DNA from: Proteles cristata cristata
Lineage: Eukaryota; Chordata; Mammalia; Carnivora; Hyaenidae
Length of the DNA stretch: 64,000 nucleotides
Assembly (NCBI GenBank): GCA_017311185.1
Contig: JAESUZ010003392.1
Span: 248,001 to 312,000 of the forward strand
Reading direction: 5' to 3'
Both the position numbers and the translations under genes were made by a program. Position 1 is the stretch's first letter. Each line of letters starts with the position of its first letter. The notes under the pieces were generated by a model. The model was not told the origin of the DNA. It made no database searches and saw only the letters and a list, made by a program, of their open reading frames with translations. Below are positions 44,452-56,260 of the stretch, piece by piece.

Positions 44452-45132
44452 AAATGGTTAAAATTATAAATTTTGTATTTTGTATATTTTACCACAAATT
44501 TTAAAAAGGACCACTAATTTAGATAAGAAGGAAGTGGCATGGCTGCCTCAGAAGATTATACCCATGCTTCAAAGATTGGGTTGGCACAGAGCTTGTGTGG
44601 GAAACAAGGAGCAGTTAGGGTAGGATTGGGGAAAATGATCTTCCAACTTTCTCAACTCCTCTATTTAGTAGCAGTGGGCCAATTTTTTAATACAGGCACC
44701 TCATTTTTGTTGTGATATCTTGACCTTTGGTTTTGGCTTTAATGTTGAGAGCCTTTGTTTTTTTGGAGTGTCTTTGGAGTTATTTTCATGAAAATATGGG
44801 TAACATCATTCTCACTAGAAGCTCCATTTTTTTTTTGTTATAATTTTGGTGATTTATGGTGGCCATACTATAATATTTGATGTTGGAGCAATTTCTGGAA
44901 AAATCTATGATACAGGATATGAACTATATTAGGGCTTTGTTTTGCCTAAGTAAAGCTTATAAAGATTGAGCTCTGCTTGCTAGGTATGTTGAGGAAACCC
45001 AACATAGGTATTATTTACTCAGACTATTGTTTTTGTGATGCATTGTAGAGAGATATAGGTGAAATAGAAGACATATTTCTTGCATTAGAGAACATTTTAT
45101 GTCCTTCAGAAAACAGGATTACATGTTTATTT
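44452..45132. other. No gene or clear repeat
   Basis: AT-rich unremarkable sequence between two SINEs. Confidence 0.5.
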
Positions 45133-45337
45133 ACTTATTTATTATTTTTCTAAAGTTTTATTTATTGAAAGAGAGAGAGAGAGACAGAGAAAGAGTGTTG
45201 GGGGTAGAAAGAGAATTCAAGGCCGGATTCACACTGTCAGCACAGAGCCTGATGTGGGGCTTGAACTCATGAACATGAGATGATGACCTCAGCTGAAATC
45301 AAGAGTTGGATGCCTAACCAACTGAACCACCTTGGGG
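45133..45337 (-). mobile_element. CAN-SINE, head diverged
   Basis: Minus copy: 'ttttatttattgaaagagag', 'tcacactgtcagcacagagc', 'ttgaactcatgaacatgaga', head 'ctgaaccaccttgggg'. Flanks ttacatgttta and tatacatggtta. Confidence 0.88.
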
Positions 45338-45374
45338 TATACATGGTTAGAAGAAATCAAAACTGTGGGACCCT

Positions 45375-45560
45375 TGGCATATGCCTAACTTCTCCAAATC
45401 TGCATTCTTCATCTGTAAAATGTATAGAGTGTGGTGGGTATAGGAGCTGGGTAATGACAATACCTTCCTTGCAAAATTACTGTAAGTATTATTCAAATGT
45501 AATATAGGTAAAGGACCTATGTTTTTCACTTGGTAGTTGCTCAACTAGTGTTATTTTTCT
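45375..45560 (+). mobile_element. MIR SINE, 3' half
   Basis: 'atgcctaacttctccaaatc', 'tgcattcttcatctgtaaaa', 'gacaataccttccttgcaaa', 'attactgtaagtattattca', 'cacttggtagttgctcaact' follow MIR. Confidence 0.75.
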
Positions 45561-46239
45561 TTCTCTTAAAAAGTGGGATTTCAAAATGAGAAACTGGAAC
45601 TCCAATAAAGCAGTCATTTTCAGTGTGACTAGGGCATACTATCCTTTCTCCTAAAAGGCAAATGTTCTGAAATGAAGAAGGCATAGCTGAAATCATCTGG
45701 GAGTGGATTTTACTGTGGATTCTTGTTTGTGTGGGCAGATTGCTTATTATCTCTAAATCTGTGAGGAATCTAATATATTACACATGTGTGGGTTGTAATT
45801 CTCACTCAATTAATTCTTTGTCAACTTATGTTTTAAAAGTACAGTAAAGTACCTGTTCTCTAAAGGTGCATTTACCAAGTATGCCTGTGCATACACACAC
45901 ACACACATACACACACACACACGCACACTCACACACACACACAGTTTTATGCTTCGATGATTCAAAGGCTTCTGTAAATTTTTGCTATAATGTTTATTCT
46001 CCAGCCTTCCAGATATCATTTTTATATTTTGACTATACATAAACTACTGTGGCCTCTTTGGGTAAGAATTATAAACTACCCAGAAGCAAATTTGAATAAT
46101 GCTTTTGATTCTTCCTGCTCCTGTTAAGACCCTTACCTGGGGCTTAACACCCTTCCACATGTTTCCATATCATTCTGTGTATACATCTAGTATTTCACCT
46201 CCAAATCATATTTAATTATTTATGTGTCTGTTTTTCCAC
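45561..46239. other. Unique sequence with a CA microsatellite
   Basis: No gene seen. The CA repeat at 45891-45943 is the only structure. Confidence 0.5.
45891..45943. repeat. (CA)n microsatellite, interrupted
   Basis: 53 bp of CA repeats with single interruptions (TA, CG, CT). Confidence 0.96.
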
Positions 46240-46345
46240 ATAAATTGTATACTCCTTGAGACCAGGGACTGTCTTGTGCATTTCCATATTTCTACCAGCG
46301 TGTATAATACCTGATAAAGGCAGGCACTGTGAGTTAAATTGAGCC
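46240..46345 (+). mobile_element. L2 3' end remnant
   Basis: 'attgtatactccttgagacc', 'agggactgtcttgtgcattt', 'agcgtgtataatacctgata' fit the L2 3' end. Confidence 0.55.
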
Positions 46346-47418
46346 TTCATCATTCCATTAAATTAGTCGTCTCAGCTTTCTCTCCTTTTGCCTGATGTTA
46401 AAGAGAATTACCACTACTCTGTACAAACAAAGCTAAAACCTTGAGTATGCATCAAGTGCCTCAAGCAATCTTGGGGATGTTGGAAATGCTATTTAGAATG
46501 TCTCCCAAATCATTCAAGTCAATAACATCATTTTTTTCCTCTCAGGCTCTCCTGAAGAGCTACTGATTGTATGGATTCATCTTGTCTCCAGAAGATCACA
46601 TTTCAGAGCTTTAGGATTGTGATGTTGGCATAGTCTGCATTATGACTTCTCAATAATGAAACCCCATAGGATAAAATGCAGGCCAGGACTACCTCATCCT
46701 CAGTTCTGCCCTCTTGTTACAAGTTTTGTGGTGAGATTCTTGAGTTTTGACACTTAGGAAGATTCACAATGGTTTGATTCTCTTTGTAGTAGAAAAGGGG
46801 ATTTTGACAAGGATAAATATGAGTTCATGTTTGGAGACAGAATTTTGTAAGGAGTGATTTCTAAGTGATTGGATTGGGGTGGTCTGAGATTAAAATCTTA
46901 TTTTTAGCAAAAGGGATAAGATTTTAAAAAGCCATCAGTGATAAGACACTTTTTCCATTGCTCTCTTTAAACATGAAACAAATGATACAACCTACAAGTT
47001 GAGCAAAAATAATCGGAAAAAAAACCCCAAAACAAAACAAAACTAGAAAACCTCCAGCCATCCATGTTTGGAATGCACAAAAGTAAGACATAATGGAGGT
47101 TAGTGCCAGCTAAGAAAGAACTTGTTTTATCAACATCTGAAGTAGAAGGGCTGGCAAAATGGAATTCAACTTTGCAGTGTCTAATAAATGTGTTAGAGGA
47201 ATTTACTACTGAATTGTAGGTAGGAACATCCATAAATCCCAGCCTTCCGCCCTTTGCAACCCCATATTGACTAAATAGACTCAACTCAGAAAAATGAGGC
47301 AGTTCCATCTGGGAATGCAATTTAGGGAGAGAGCCAGTACATTCTAGAGACAAGGATGATTTACTGCGTGCCATTGTACACACAATGAAATCACAATTGA
47401 TCAAAGGGGAAAAATTCT
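46346..47418. other. No gene confirmed; one 145-codon frame
   Basis: A minus-strand frame of 145 codons (46967-47404) is the longest outside repeats in this part. It shows no signal peptide, domain or repeat I recognise, and sits next to a SINE. I treat it as probably chance or part of an unrecognised old element. Confidence 0.35.
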
Positions 47419-47642
47419 TTTTTAAAAAAAGTTTATTTATTTAGAGAGAGAGAGAGAATGAGAGAACAAACATAAGTTGGTGAGGGGCAGAAAGAGAGGG
47501 AGAGAGAGAATCACAAGCAGGCTCTGTATTGTTAGCACAGAACCCAATGTGGGGCTCAATCTCATGACTGTGAGATCATGACCTAAGCCAAAACCAAAAG
47601 TCAAAGCACTTACCCAACTAGGGGAGCCACCTAGGTACCCCC
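47419..47642 (-). mobile_element. CAN-SINE
   Basis: Minus copy: 'gtttatttatttagagagag', 'cacaagcaggctctgtattg', 'gagatcatgacctaagccaa', head 'gagccacctaggtacccc'. Flanks aaggggaaaaattct and aagggtggacaattct. Confidence 0.9.
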
Positions 47643-47976
47643 AAGGGTGGACAATTCTATCAACAACTTGAATTAAGATGCAAAAAAGGGTAAAGGTCAG
47701 GGAGCAAGAGGAAATAATCCTTTTTTGCTGGAGAACATTGGGATTTAATAAATGACAAAATGAACATTTCAGACCATTGTAGTGTGCATGGTGAAGAGTG
47801 AGGTATCCCCAGAGCCCTGTGATAAACTAGAAAAATCAGCCTACAATGGTGAGATCTGATATCTGCAAGGGCTTCTTTCAAAACAGACCCCCAACCAGAA
47901 AAACAAGGCATAGCCGTGGCTGCAGAGATGGATTGACATGACGAAAGAAAGACTTCCCTTAAGAGAAGGGACTACT
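47643..47976. other. No gene or clear repeat
   Basis: Unremarkable sequence between two SINEs. Confidence 0.45.
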
Positions 47977-48189
47977 GGGGCACCTGGGTGGCTCAGTCAG
48001 TGAAGCATCTGACTTCAGCTAAGGTCACCATCTTATGGTCCATAGGTTCAAGCCCCACATCAGACTCTGGGCTGACAGCTCAGAGCCTGGAGCATGCTTC
48101 AGATTCTGTGTCTCCCTCTCTCTCTGCCCCTCCCTCTCACACTTCCTCTCTCAAAAATAAATAAACATTAAGAAAAATTAAAAAAAAAA
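47977..48189 (+). mobile_element. CAN-SINE
   Basis: Plus copy: 'ggggcacctgggtggctcag', 'gctgacagctcagagcctgg', 'gcttcagattctgtgtctcc', tail 'aaataaataaacattaagaa'. Flanks aagagaagggactact and aagagagagactgttg. Confidence 0.94.
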
Positions 48190-48659
48190 AAGAGAGAGAC
48201 TGTTGTCATGGGTTTAGAGGAAAGGGGACCCAAAGATTAAAAATTTGGTTGGTTTACCCATCCATGAGTGCAAGAAATTATGACAGAAGACCTGGGACCC
48301 TTTAGCTATTCAGCCTCCTTGGAAAGGTCTGCTCTGTCAATCATGGCAAAGTCTTTGTGGGGCCACACCATAGCCTGGTGAGTGTTTCAAGGAAATGGTT
48401 TGATCCTTTGGTGGCTGGCCACCTGCAATGTGCATGTCTATGAGGCTTCATCTCATCCTGTCAGTCATCCATGCAGGATATTCAAAGCGTTTCCCATGCA
48501 CCATTACCTAGGATTATAACATCCTTCCCTGCATCCTGACCGCTGTTCTGAGTAAGCTTTAAGACATTAGACACATTAAATTAAAAAAAATTTTTTCTAG
48601 GTTTTTCTAAAAGCACTCTAAGAAGTTCCCTTTTGCCAAGAAAATAATTAAAAATGATT
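48190..48659. other. No gene or clear repeat
   Basis: Nothing recognised; may belong with 46,960-47,976 to one unrecognised old element. Confidence 0.4.
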
Positions 48660-48962
48660 TGTTTGCTTACTATTTGATCAAACATATATTGAGCTGCCGT
48701 TGTGTAGCCAGCATGTGTTGGAGAGTAGGCATGCAGAAATAAAAGCCTGAGGAGGTCATGATCCAGTGAGGGAGAGAGACAGTTACAGCTGAGGTTGATA
48801 AATACTCTGATGGAAGTGAGTAGATGATACAGAGAAGGCAGGAGTCCAGCTGAAATTGCTGGGAAGGGGGATCACTAGAAAGAAGTGATCCCAGAGCTGT
48901 TTTTGAGAGACAGGTAGGATTTAGGCAGAAAGGGAAGGAAGGAGATGCAGAGGGAGCCACTC
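48660..48962 (-). mobile_element. L2 3' fragment
   Basis: 'tgatcaaacatatattgagc', 'tgtgtagccagcatgtgttg', 'gtcatgatccagtgagggag' is reversed L2 3' sequence, directly followed by another L2 3' end. Confidence 0.6.
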
Positions 48963-49990
48963 GTATTAATTTAACCAGCAATCGTAGAGCGTCTGGTAGG
49001 GACCCACCACCATGCCAAGCACTGGAGATACAGTACCTGCCTTCATGAAGTTTATGTTAAAGTTGAGGGGTAAGATCCAGGGAGGCAGCCAATAAGTATT
49101 TAAATTAATAACTGCTACAATTTTAGATAGAGGTGGTATGGGACAAATGAAATATGGCATGGGACAGAGAATGATCAGGTAGGGTGGCACTTTAGCCAGA
49201 AAGGATGGGAAAGTGTTTTTGAGATGACCTCAGAGGTTAAAAGGAGGCCTGTAGGAAGAGCAGTCTAGGCAGGTAAGCAGCGGTGGGGTGCTTGGAGGAT
49301 GTGGGAGAAAGCCGGTTGGTAGGAATGCAGTGGACTACAGAGGCTGGCGGATACGAAAGAGGAAAGAAATGAGATGAGGTGAAAAACAGGGGTCTGCTTA
49401 GGATATGCTTTGTGGACCGTGGTCAGACTTAGGATTTTATTCCTTGGTCAGTAGATAGTTTCGGAAGGTTTAATCAGGAGTGATAAGATCTGAAATATTC
49501 TTTTTAAAAAATGTTTATTAATTTTGAGAGAGAGAGAGAAGGCATGAATAGGAAAAGGTTAGAGAGAGAGAGGGAGGGAGAAAAATCCCAGGGAGGCTTT
49601 GTGCTGTTAGTGCAGAGTCCGGAGCAGGACTCAATCTCATGACTGAGATCATGACCTGAGCTGAAATCCAAGAGTCGGATGCTTCAGTGACTGAGCTACC
49701 CAGGTGGCCCTGAAATATTCTCTCTGAAGATTACTCAGGCTGCCATATGTAGAAAGAGGGTGTCCGAGGCGAGAATGGAAGTAGAGAGATCAGCTGGAAG
49801 GCCACGCTGGGGCCCAGACCAGACATGATGGTGGCTTGGATCAGAATTTGAACAATGGAGGAGGAGAGAATGGGTCAGGTTCAGGATGTATTTTGAAGGC
49901 AATGCCAGCAAGACTTGATGACTTATTGAATGTGCAGTAAATAAAGGCAGGCATCAGAGATGACCCCTGGGTTTTTGGCAAAAAGTACAA
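48963..49990 (-). mobile_element. L2 LINE, ~1 kb 3' part
   Basis: Reading the plus strand, 'caccatgccaagcactggag', 'tgaagtttatgttaaagttg', 'gtctaggcaggtaagcagcg', 'aggattttattccttggtca', 'taatcaggagtgataagatc', 'agaccagacatgatggtggc' and 'gggtttttggc' follow the reversed L2 3' kilobase. A SINE interrupts it at 49502-49710. Non-coding now. Confidence 0.75.
49502..49710 (-). mobile_element. CAN-SINE with short TSD
   Basis: Minus copy: 'atgtttattaattttgagag', 'cccagggaggctttgtgctg', head 'gagctacccaggtggccc'. Flanks TGAAATATTCT at 49491-49501 and 49711-49721. Confidence 0.92.
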
Positions 49991-50054
49991 TGACAGGCAT
50001 AAGCAGGGGTTATTAGGGACTGCTGAACAGTCAATTCAGGGTACTGAGTAAGAT

Positions 50055-50525
50055 ATTAACTTTGGAATCAAAAAATCAGAATTTTTTTAATGTTTTATTT
50101 ATTTTTAGGAGAGAGAGAGAGAGAGAGAGAGAGACAGCGTGAGCAGGGGAGGGTCAGAGAGAGAGGGAGTCACAGACTGAAACAGGCTCCAGGCTCTGAG
50201 CTGGCAGTCAGCACAGAGCCCGACGCGGGGCTCGAACCCACGAACCGCGAGATCATGACCTAAGCGAAAGTCGGACGCTCAACCGACTAAGCCACCCAGG
50301 CACCCCTAGAGAGCCTATTTTAATTGTGACTCTTCCACTTCCTAGCCGTGTGACCTTGGACAAGGGACTCACCCTCTCTGGGTGCTGGTGTCCTCAGGGT
50401 GACAATATGTATGTCCTCTCAGGATTGTTGTAGGAGTTCGATAAGCTAATAGATGTCAGTTTTAATGGTATCTGACATGTAGTAAGTACCTAATAAATGG
50501 TAGCTCTTATTATTATAGGTCTAAA
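50055..50525 (+). mobile_element. MIR SINE interrupted by a CAN-SINE
   Basis: 'ttaactttggaatcaaaaaa' before the insertion, then 'tgactcttccacttcctagc', 'cgtgtgaccttggacaaggg', 'ctcaggattgttgtaggagt', 'taataaatggtagctcttat' after it. Confidence 0.85.
50085..50306 (-). mobile_element. CAN-SINE, young subfamily, intact B box
   Basis: Minus copy: 'tttttaggagagagagagag', 'tcacagactgaaacaggctc', 'gctggcagtcagcacagagc', 'gggctcgaacccacgaaccg', head 'ctaagccacccaggcacccc'. Confidence 0.96.
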
Positions 50526-51410
50526 GCTGCCCTCTGTTTTGTCCTCGCAAAAGGCTTGTGCATTAAAGTACAAATATAAACATATATCCAGGGTTCTCAG
50601 AGTCTTTGCCTGTGTAAGTACTTTGATTAGATCTCAGTGAAGGAGAAATGAACTCTTTAGGGCTGCTGGTCATTTATCAACATTCTTTCTGTTTGTATAA
50701 TTGAATATTCCCACTTCATTCTTCCTTTCTCCTCTTGCCCACGTTCATTTCTTTGATTGGTAATGATTGAACTTATCTGGAATGAAAATACTTGTGCATT
50801 GAACACTCATAGGGTGTGCTCCTTTTATCAGCTGGGGAAAGGAGACCAGCACTGTGCACAGCTCAGCACTCCTCCTGCTAAGTTTAATTCACAAAGGAGA
50901 AATAGCCAGTTTTTCTTTTTTCAAATTCATGGTTAAGAAGCAGCTTAGAGGAGCAGGACAGTGAGGAGGGATGAGAGGATTAAGTGATTAAAGCGCACTG
51001 GGAGAGGTGCTATTGGGTGTTGGCAGGCTCTGAAAATATTGCTGGCCTGACAGTTGAACTCTGAATAGATTGAGGGCCCTGTGTGCACACACTGCATGAA
51101 GGGGTGGGTGCATAGTTGAAAAGTCAGACTCTAGGCCTCCAAGGAGTCTGCCAGAGCAGGAATGGGGCTTTGGGTGGGGCAGAGACCGATATGTAACAGA
51201 TGAAGTACAAGGGAAATGGACACGAGAATTCAGACAGTAGGGCAAGGAAAGCTGTGGAGATGCAGCCAAGGGGGCCGTTCATTCCAACCTGGTGCTCTTA
51301 GAAGTTTCTCAAAGAAGGCCGCACTTTTAGCTGTGGGTTTCGACAGTTGTGAGAGGTTTCTGGTTCTTCTCCAGCTCTAAGTACAGTGTCTGACACACAT
51401 TGGTCTTTCG
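50526..51410. other. No gene or clear repeat
   Basis: Low-repeat sequence; a 93-codon minus frame (50988-51269) has no recognisable features. Confidence 0.45.
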
Positions 51411-51425
51411 AGAAACTCGTAACTT

Positions 51426-51632
51426 GGGGCGCCTGGGTGGCTCAGTCGGTTAAGTGTCCAACTTTGGCTCAGGTCATGATCTCATAGTCTGTGGGTTCAA
51501 GCCCCGCGTTGGGCTTTGTGCTGACAGCTCAGAGCCTGCTTCAGATTCTGTGTTTCCTTCTCTCTCTGCCCCTCCCCACTCTCTCTCTGTCTCTCAAAAT
51601 AAAATAAATATGTTAAAAAAAGAAAGAAAGAA
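51426..51632 (+). mobile_element. CAN-SINE with 15-bp TSD and GAAA tail
   Basis: Plus copy: 'ggggcgcctgggtggctcag', 'ctgacagctcagagcctgct', tail ending in a (GAAA)n run. Flanks AGAAACTCGTAACTT (51411-51425) and AGAAACCAGTAACTT (51633-51647). Confidence 0.95.
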
Positions 51633-51666
51633 AGAAACCAGTAACTTACTAAATTATGAAAGGTTT

Positions 51667-51898
51667 GGGGCGCCTGGGTGGCTCAGTAGGTTTAGTGTCT
51701 GACTCTTGATTTCAGCTCAGATCATGATCTCATGGTATGTGAAGTCGAGCCTCATGTCAGGCTTTGAACCGACAGTGTAGAGCCTGCTTGGGATTCTGTC
51801 TGTCCCTCTCTCTCTGCCCCTCCCCAACTTGTGCTCTTGTGCATGTGCACCTGCCATCTGTCTCTCAAAATAATAAATAAAAATTAAAAATATTTTTA
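51667..51898 (+). mobile_element. CAN-SINE
   Basis: Plus copy 34 bp after the previous one: 'ggggcgcctgggtggctcag', 'tagagcctgcttgggattct', CT-rich stretch and A-rich tail. It belongs to a different subtype ('gacagtgtagagcc') from its neighbour. Confidence 0.94.
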
Positions 51899-51984
51899 AA
51901 AATTTACAAAAGCCTTGTGTATGAGCCATATGTGCTATGCTGGGGAGGGAGATACTTTGCTGTTTATAACTTTGTATTTTGATT

Positions 51985-52268
51985 TTACTTTCTTTTTAAA
52001 AAACTGTGTTAAAAATATATTACATAAAATTTGTAGTTATAACCATTTTTAAATGTTAATTACAGTGCGTACAACCATTACCACGGTTCTCCAAACTCTT
52101 CATCATCCCAAATTGAAACCTCTAACCATTAAGCACTAACTTCCATTTTCCCTTGCCCTCAGCCCCTTGTAATCTTTAATCTTCTTTCTATCACTATGAA
52201 TTCTCCAATTCTGGATATTTTATATAAATGGAATGATGCAGCATTCATCTTTATATCTCCTCTTTTTT
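51985..52268 (-). mobile_element. Old L1 (L1M class) 3' fragment
   Basis: 'taaccatttttaaatgttaa', 'gtgcgtacaaccattaccac', 'caaactcttcatcatcccaa', 'ttctggatattttatataaa' follow an ancient L1 3' consensus reversed. Confidence 0.65.
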
Positions 52269-52489
52269 TTCCTTTTTTTAAAACATTTAAAAAAATATTT
52301 TATTTATTTCTGAGAGAGAGAGAGAGAGAAGGGGAGAGTCAGAGAGAAAGGGAGACACAGAATCTGAAGCAGGCTCCAGACTCTTAGCTGTCAGCACAGA
52401 GCCTGACGTGGGGCTCGAACCCACAAACCATGAGATCATGACCTTAGCCGAAGTCCGACGTTTAACCGACTGAGCCACCCAGGCGCCCC
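52269..52489 (-). mobile_element. CAN-SINE, intact B box
   Basis: Minus copy: 'ttatttctgagagagagaga', 'gaagcaggctccagactctt', 'gggctcgaacccacaaacca', head 'gagccacccaggcgcccc'. Flanks ctttatatctcctctttt and ctttatctcctctttta. Confidence 0.95.
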
Positions 52490-53109
52490 TTTATCTCCTC
52501 TTTTATTTGGAAGCTGGAAATAAAGGAAGGTGCTCAGACATCCACATTAGCATTGCTTTATGCTTTATCTAAGTCACACGGGGTTGTACTATTTGTTTAC
52601 TGTTTGATGTAACAAAATAAAATTTCTTATGAAAAGTTCTGCCCCACTTCTAGTATAGTTATGGATGTGCACATTCTCTCTCTTATAAAATATAAGCTCT
52701 GGGCAGTGGATGCTTCACTTTGTCCTTGTGTTTGGACAGCAAGTCCATGCACTCCGTTGTGTTTGCTGATTATAGATACTAAGTCAACAGAGGAAACCAA
52801 AGTGGGAAATGTAGCTCTAGATGTTGCTGGAGGTTTAATGGCGGGGAACCAGAGGGACTGGTGCTCAGACTGAAAGTATTTAATAGTCTTGGGTGATAAA
52901 GAAACAAAAGCATGCGGGGAAATATGTAGGGCTCAGAACAACACTAAACTCATTAAGTAATGGAATGAGAAGGTGATCAGAAAAGTCCTAATGATATCTT
53001 ACAAGGCAGGATGTTCTTGACGAGGGGTCAATGAGGATAGGTGTTAATGATGTGACTGATCATGAGGTCTGCTGTTGGCTGGAAACTTCCCCACAGTATC
53101 TCCTTTTGT
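52490..53109. other. No gene or clear repeat
   Basis: A 70-codon plus frame (52661-52873) has no recognisable domain. Confidence 0.45.
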
Positions 53110-53260
53110 TGCAGCAACTTTGTGATGTGAGTGCTATTTATCCACCTTTTAAGTGATCAAGTTGCATCATGGAATGAGTTGTCCACTGTGACTCATCAAC
53201 CCAGTAAGTGGTGAAGCTGGGATTAGGATCCGAAGCTGTGGCTGGCTCCAAAGTCCTTTT
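53110..53260 (-). mobile_element. MIR remnant
   Basis: 'ttttaagtgatcaagttgca', 'gactcatcaacccagtaagt', 'ggtgaagctgggattaggat' is reversed MIR. Confidence 0.6.
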
Positions 53261-54449
53261 TTTTTTTTTTTTGCCTCTATGGGAAAAGCTGTTTATCTCA
53301 TCTGGAGTATGAAGTAGGGGCAGAAATAGATAAAATGACAGCCCAACAATGGCATTAATAAAGTAGCATAGGCACATTTCCTGAAAAAATTGGTCCAAGC
53401 TCTCTGAGAGGGGCCAAGGAAATGTTGCCTACGGTAGTGAAGGGCATTAGGAAAAATAAAGCAAAAAATAAAATATCATTCTGCCCATAGTGAAGCTTGA
53501 AGAAGAATGATTATGAGTGCAATGCTAGCATCAACACTCGAGGGGTAAGTACTTGTAATAGCACACACCCCTGCATGTTCCTTGTCATCTTTCAGTGCAG
53601 AGGCAAACGTATTATTAAAAATAGTTCTGAAGCCCCTGGTAGATCAGCCACTTCTTTTCCTTTTAGGTCACACAGGCTAACACAATAGCAAAAGAAAACT
53701 TGTCAGTTTTTTTTACAAAATGCACAGCAGGCATTTACCCTGGGATGCTTAAAAAAAAACAAAAAACAAAACATCCCAGATATTTGTACTTAGAGGCTGT
53801 TAGTTGCTACAGAGTCATGTCTCCTGGAGCTGGTTTTTCCATCAGAGGAATCAAATTTCTTATTGTGCTATCAGCCTCTTACCATATCATTTTTAAAGGC
53901 AAGCCATAAAATGTTTCTCTCTACTGTGGCAGCAAGGAGGAAAACTTTATTAGAGGAAAAGTAATGCAGTTTGAAAGAGTCCTGTAAACCAAAATCTGTT
54001 TAGGGCACTTAATTCTGGGCTTTACAAGGCAACCGCGTCTTTCTTTGCAAATAAACATGCAGCTTTGCAATTCACATGTGGGGTGATAAGAGCATTAATG
54101 TGGTGTTTAGGCTGTATTGGCTTCATGGCACAGTGGAAAACTTGGGGAGGGAAAGGCCCACCTTTCTCTTACTGTGGCCCATAGTGGTACAGAACTGAGG
54201 ACTGGGAACATGAGTGGGATCAGTTTGATAAGGACATACACTTGCTGCTGTGCACGCACTGGAATAGACGTGGAGGCTAAGATGTGGAAGCTTTGAGTAT
54301 GACTATGCTTTAATGTATCTTTCTTGCTTATCCTCAATAATCGTTCCAAATTATGAACAGTTAGTCTGGTGATTTACTACTGAGTAGTGATTTTGACTTG
54401 TTCTTTCCCTCACCACCAAAACAACCACCAAAGCATCCCCTATGTATTA
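53261..54449. other. No gene or clear repeat
   Basis: Contains a T17 run near 53,256-53,272 at its left edge. No frame above 86 codons; nothing recognised. Confidence 0.45.
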
Positions 54450-56260
54450 TAAAAATAATACACATTCATCATAGAAAACTTGGAAAAATACAAAAAAGTT
54501 GAGGGAAGGAGAAAACAATTAGTCGTAGTCTTATCAGAAAAAGTAACAGTGTTGGTTTTCTTTCTCTATAACAATGTGTATATTAAAAAACATAATTATG
54601 ACCATATTATGTATAAAAATTGTACTTATTTAAATATCTACTTTTGTGCATATGAAAGTGGTATGTATATAAGCTTTGCATAAAACCTGAAAAATATAAA
54701 AGTGTGAAGAAAAAATAATTACACAGAATTTTACCATCCGGAGATCAATGCTATTGCTCTATTTTATTGTATGCATTTAAAATTATATTTGTTTGAAAGC
54801 TTAAAATATAGTAAATTCAGGAACATTTGCAACTGCTAGGTGAAAAATGATAAAAAGAGGGATTGAAGAAGATAGTATCTGCTATAGACTAGTTTTTTTT
54901 TTTTTTTTTTTTTTTAATTTAGTTTTTAACAACCAAACAAACCTCTGAGACTTAGGTCATTCAATATGAGTTTTAAAGTTGCAGAAAATTATTTCTTGAG
55001 TTCTTTGGCCATGAAAATGGTTATTATGTTGCACTATGCAGCTATACTTTTATGGAAGAAGAAAAAACAGTTTAGGTTAGTAATTCTCTCAGCACAGTAT
55101 CCTAACCATGTAAATAGCTGATCTGTTATTGGGGCAAGTGCTGAAACAGAATATTATAGGTTATTTTAAGTAGTAATGAAACATGGAAAATGCTTTTATC
55201 CGAATTCTGGGCTAAAGAATAGGACTCAAGGAACATACTTTATGGTGCTAGTAAGATAGAGAAAGCAGCCAAGGGTGGCATTTCATGGCCAACATATGAC
55301 TTGAGAGGTGGAATCCATCTGGAAACATAAAGCCCAAAAGACATTCTTATTTGAGGTCCAAAGTGAGTAAATTAATTTATATCACAATGGATACATTTTT
55401 GATCTCTAAAATGTGACTCTTGGTTCTTTGAACATATTGCTTAGTGACTCCTTTTTCCACAGTAGAATATGTGTTAGCATATTTTATCTTTATATTTGAG
55501 TGACAACTTAGCTGGGTATAAAATTCTTAGATGAAAATCTCCCTACTTAAAAAAGTAACTGTAAAATAGTTTAAAATTTAGAATTCTAATGTTAATATTC
55601 ATAGTAATCCTACTGACTAAGTTTAGTATTTCATTGCTGTTCTTTACCTTTAGAATATATACCCTATAGAGGTACAGTCATAGTTTTGTGCTCAAAGACA
55701 TTTTGAATACTGATTTTCTTTATGTGGTTAACATTTTTGTATGCAGGTGGATTTCTTAGTTTCTGATTGTATATAAGACTTATTTTTGATTTAGTATAAT
55801 TTTAAATATGTAGAATATTTACATACTTCAGAAGTAAAAATTATATACAAAAGTATATTTTGAAAAGTTCCTATGTTCTCTAACTTATTAACACCACCCT
55901 CTATAGACAACCGTTATCTAATTTTATGTAATTTGAAAGATAAATTATCTGTATATCTACTCATCCCTCTGTCTTTATTATATAAAAATATCAAACTATA
56001 TATTTTTCACTTAGATTTTATAACTTACTAATATTTTCTAGAAGTCCCTCCATATTTAGTTCATGGAGATCTTAACTTTGTTCTGTGGCTGCATGATTCT
56101 CCGTTGTATGTTATGGGCTGTTGAGCCAGTTTCCTACTGGAAGACATTTGGGTTTCCAGTCTTTTGCTTTTGCAAATGCCACAGCCATGATAGCCTTGTG
56201 CACAGGTTGTTTCATATGTAGAGAGTTTTGTCTTCATGGTCTTTGTCATTCTATTTTTGT
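54450..56260 (-). mobile_element. Ancient L1 (L1M/HAL1 class), patchy
   Basis: 'tcatcatagaaaacttggaa', 'ttaccatccggagatcaatg' at the left; 'acttagctgggtataaaatt' near 55,510; 'tggctgcatgattctccgtt', 'tccagtcttttgcttttgca' at the right follow reversed ancient L1 order. Stretches between (about 54,920-55,490) have no clear match. Boundaries uncertain. Confidence 0.5.
54893..54915. repeat. T23 homopolymer
   Basis: Pure T run, reading as a poly(A) tail on the minus strand. I see no AATAAA signal next to it and no recognisable processed transcript beyond it. Confidence 0.97.

Noticed and set aside
54893..54915. Poly(T) run as the tail of a processed pseudogene
   Set aside because: No AATAAA signal and no recognisable transcript sequence next to it on the minus strand.
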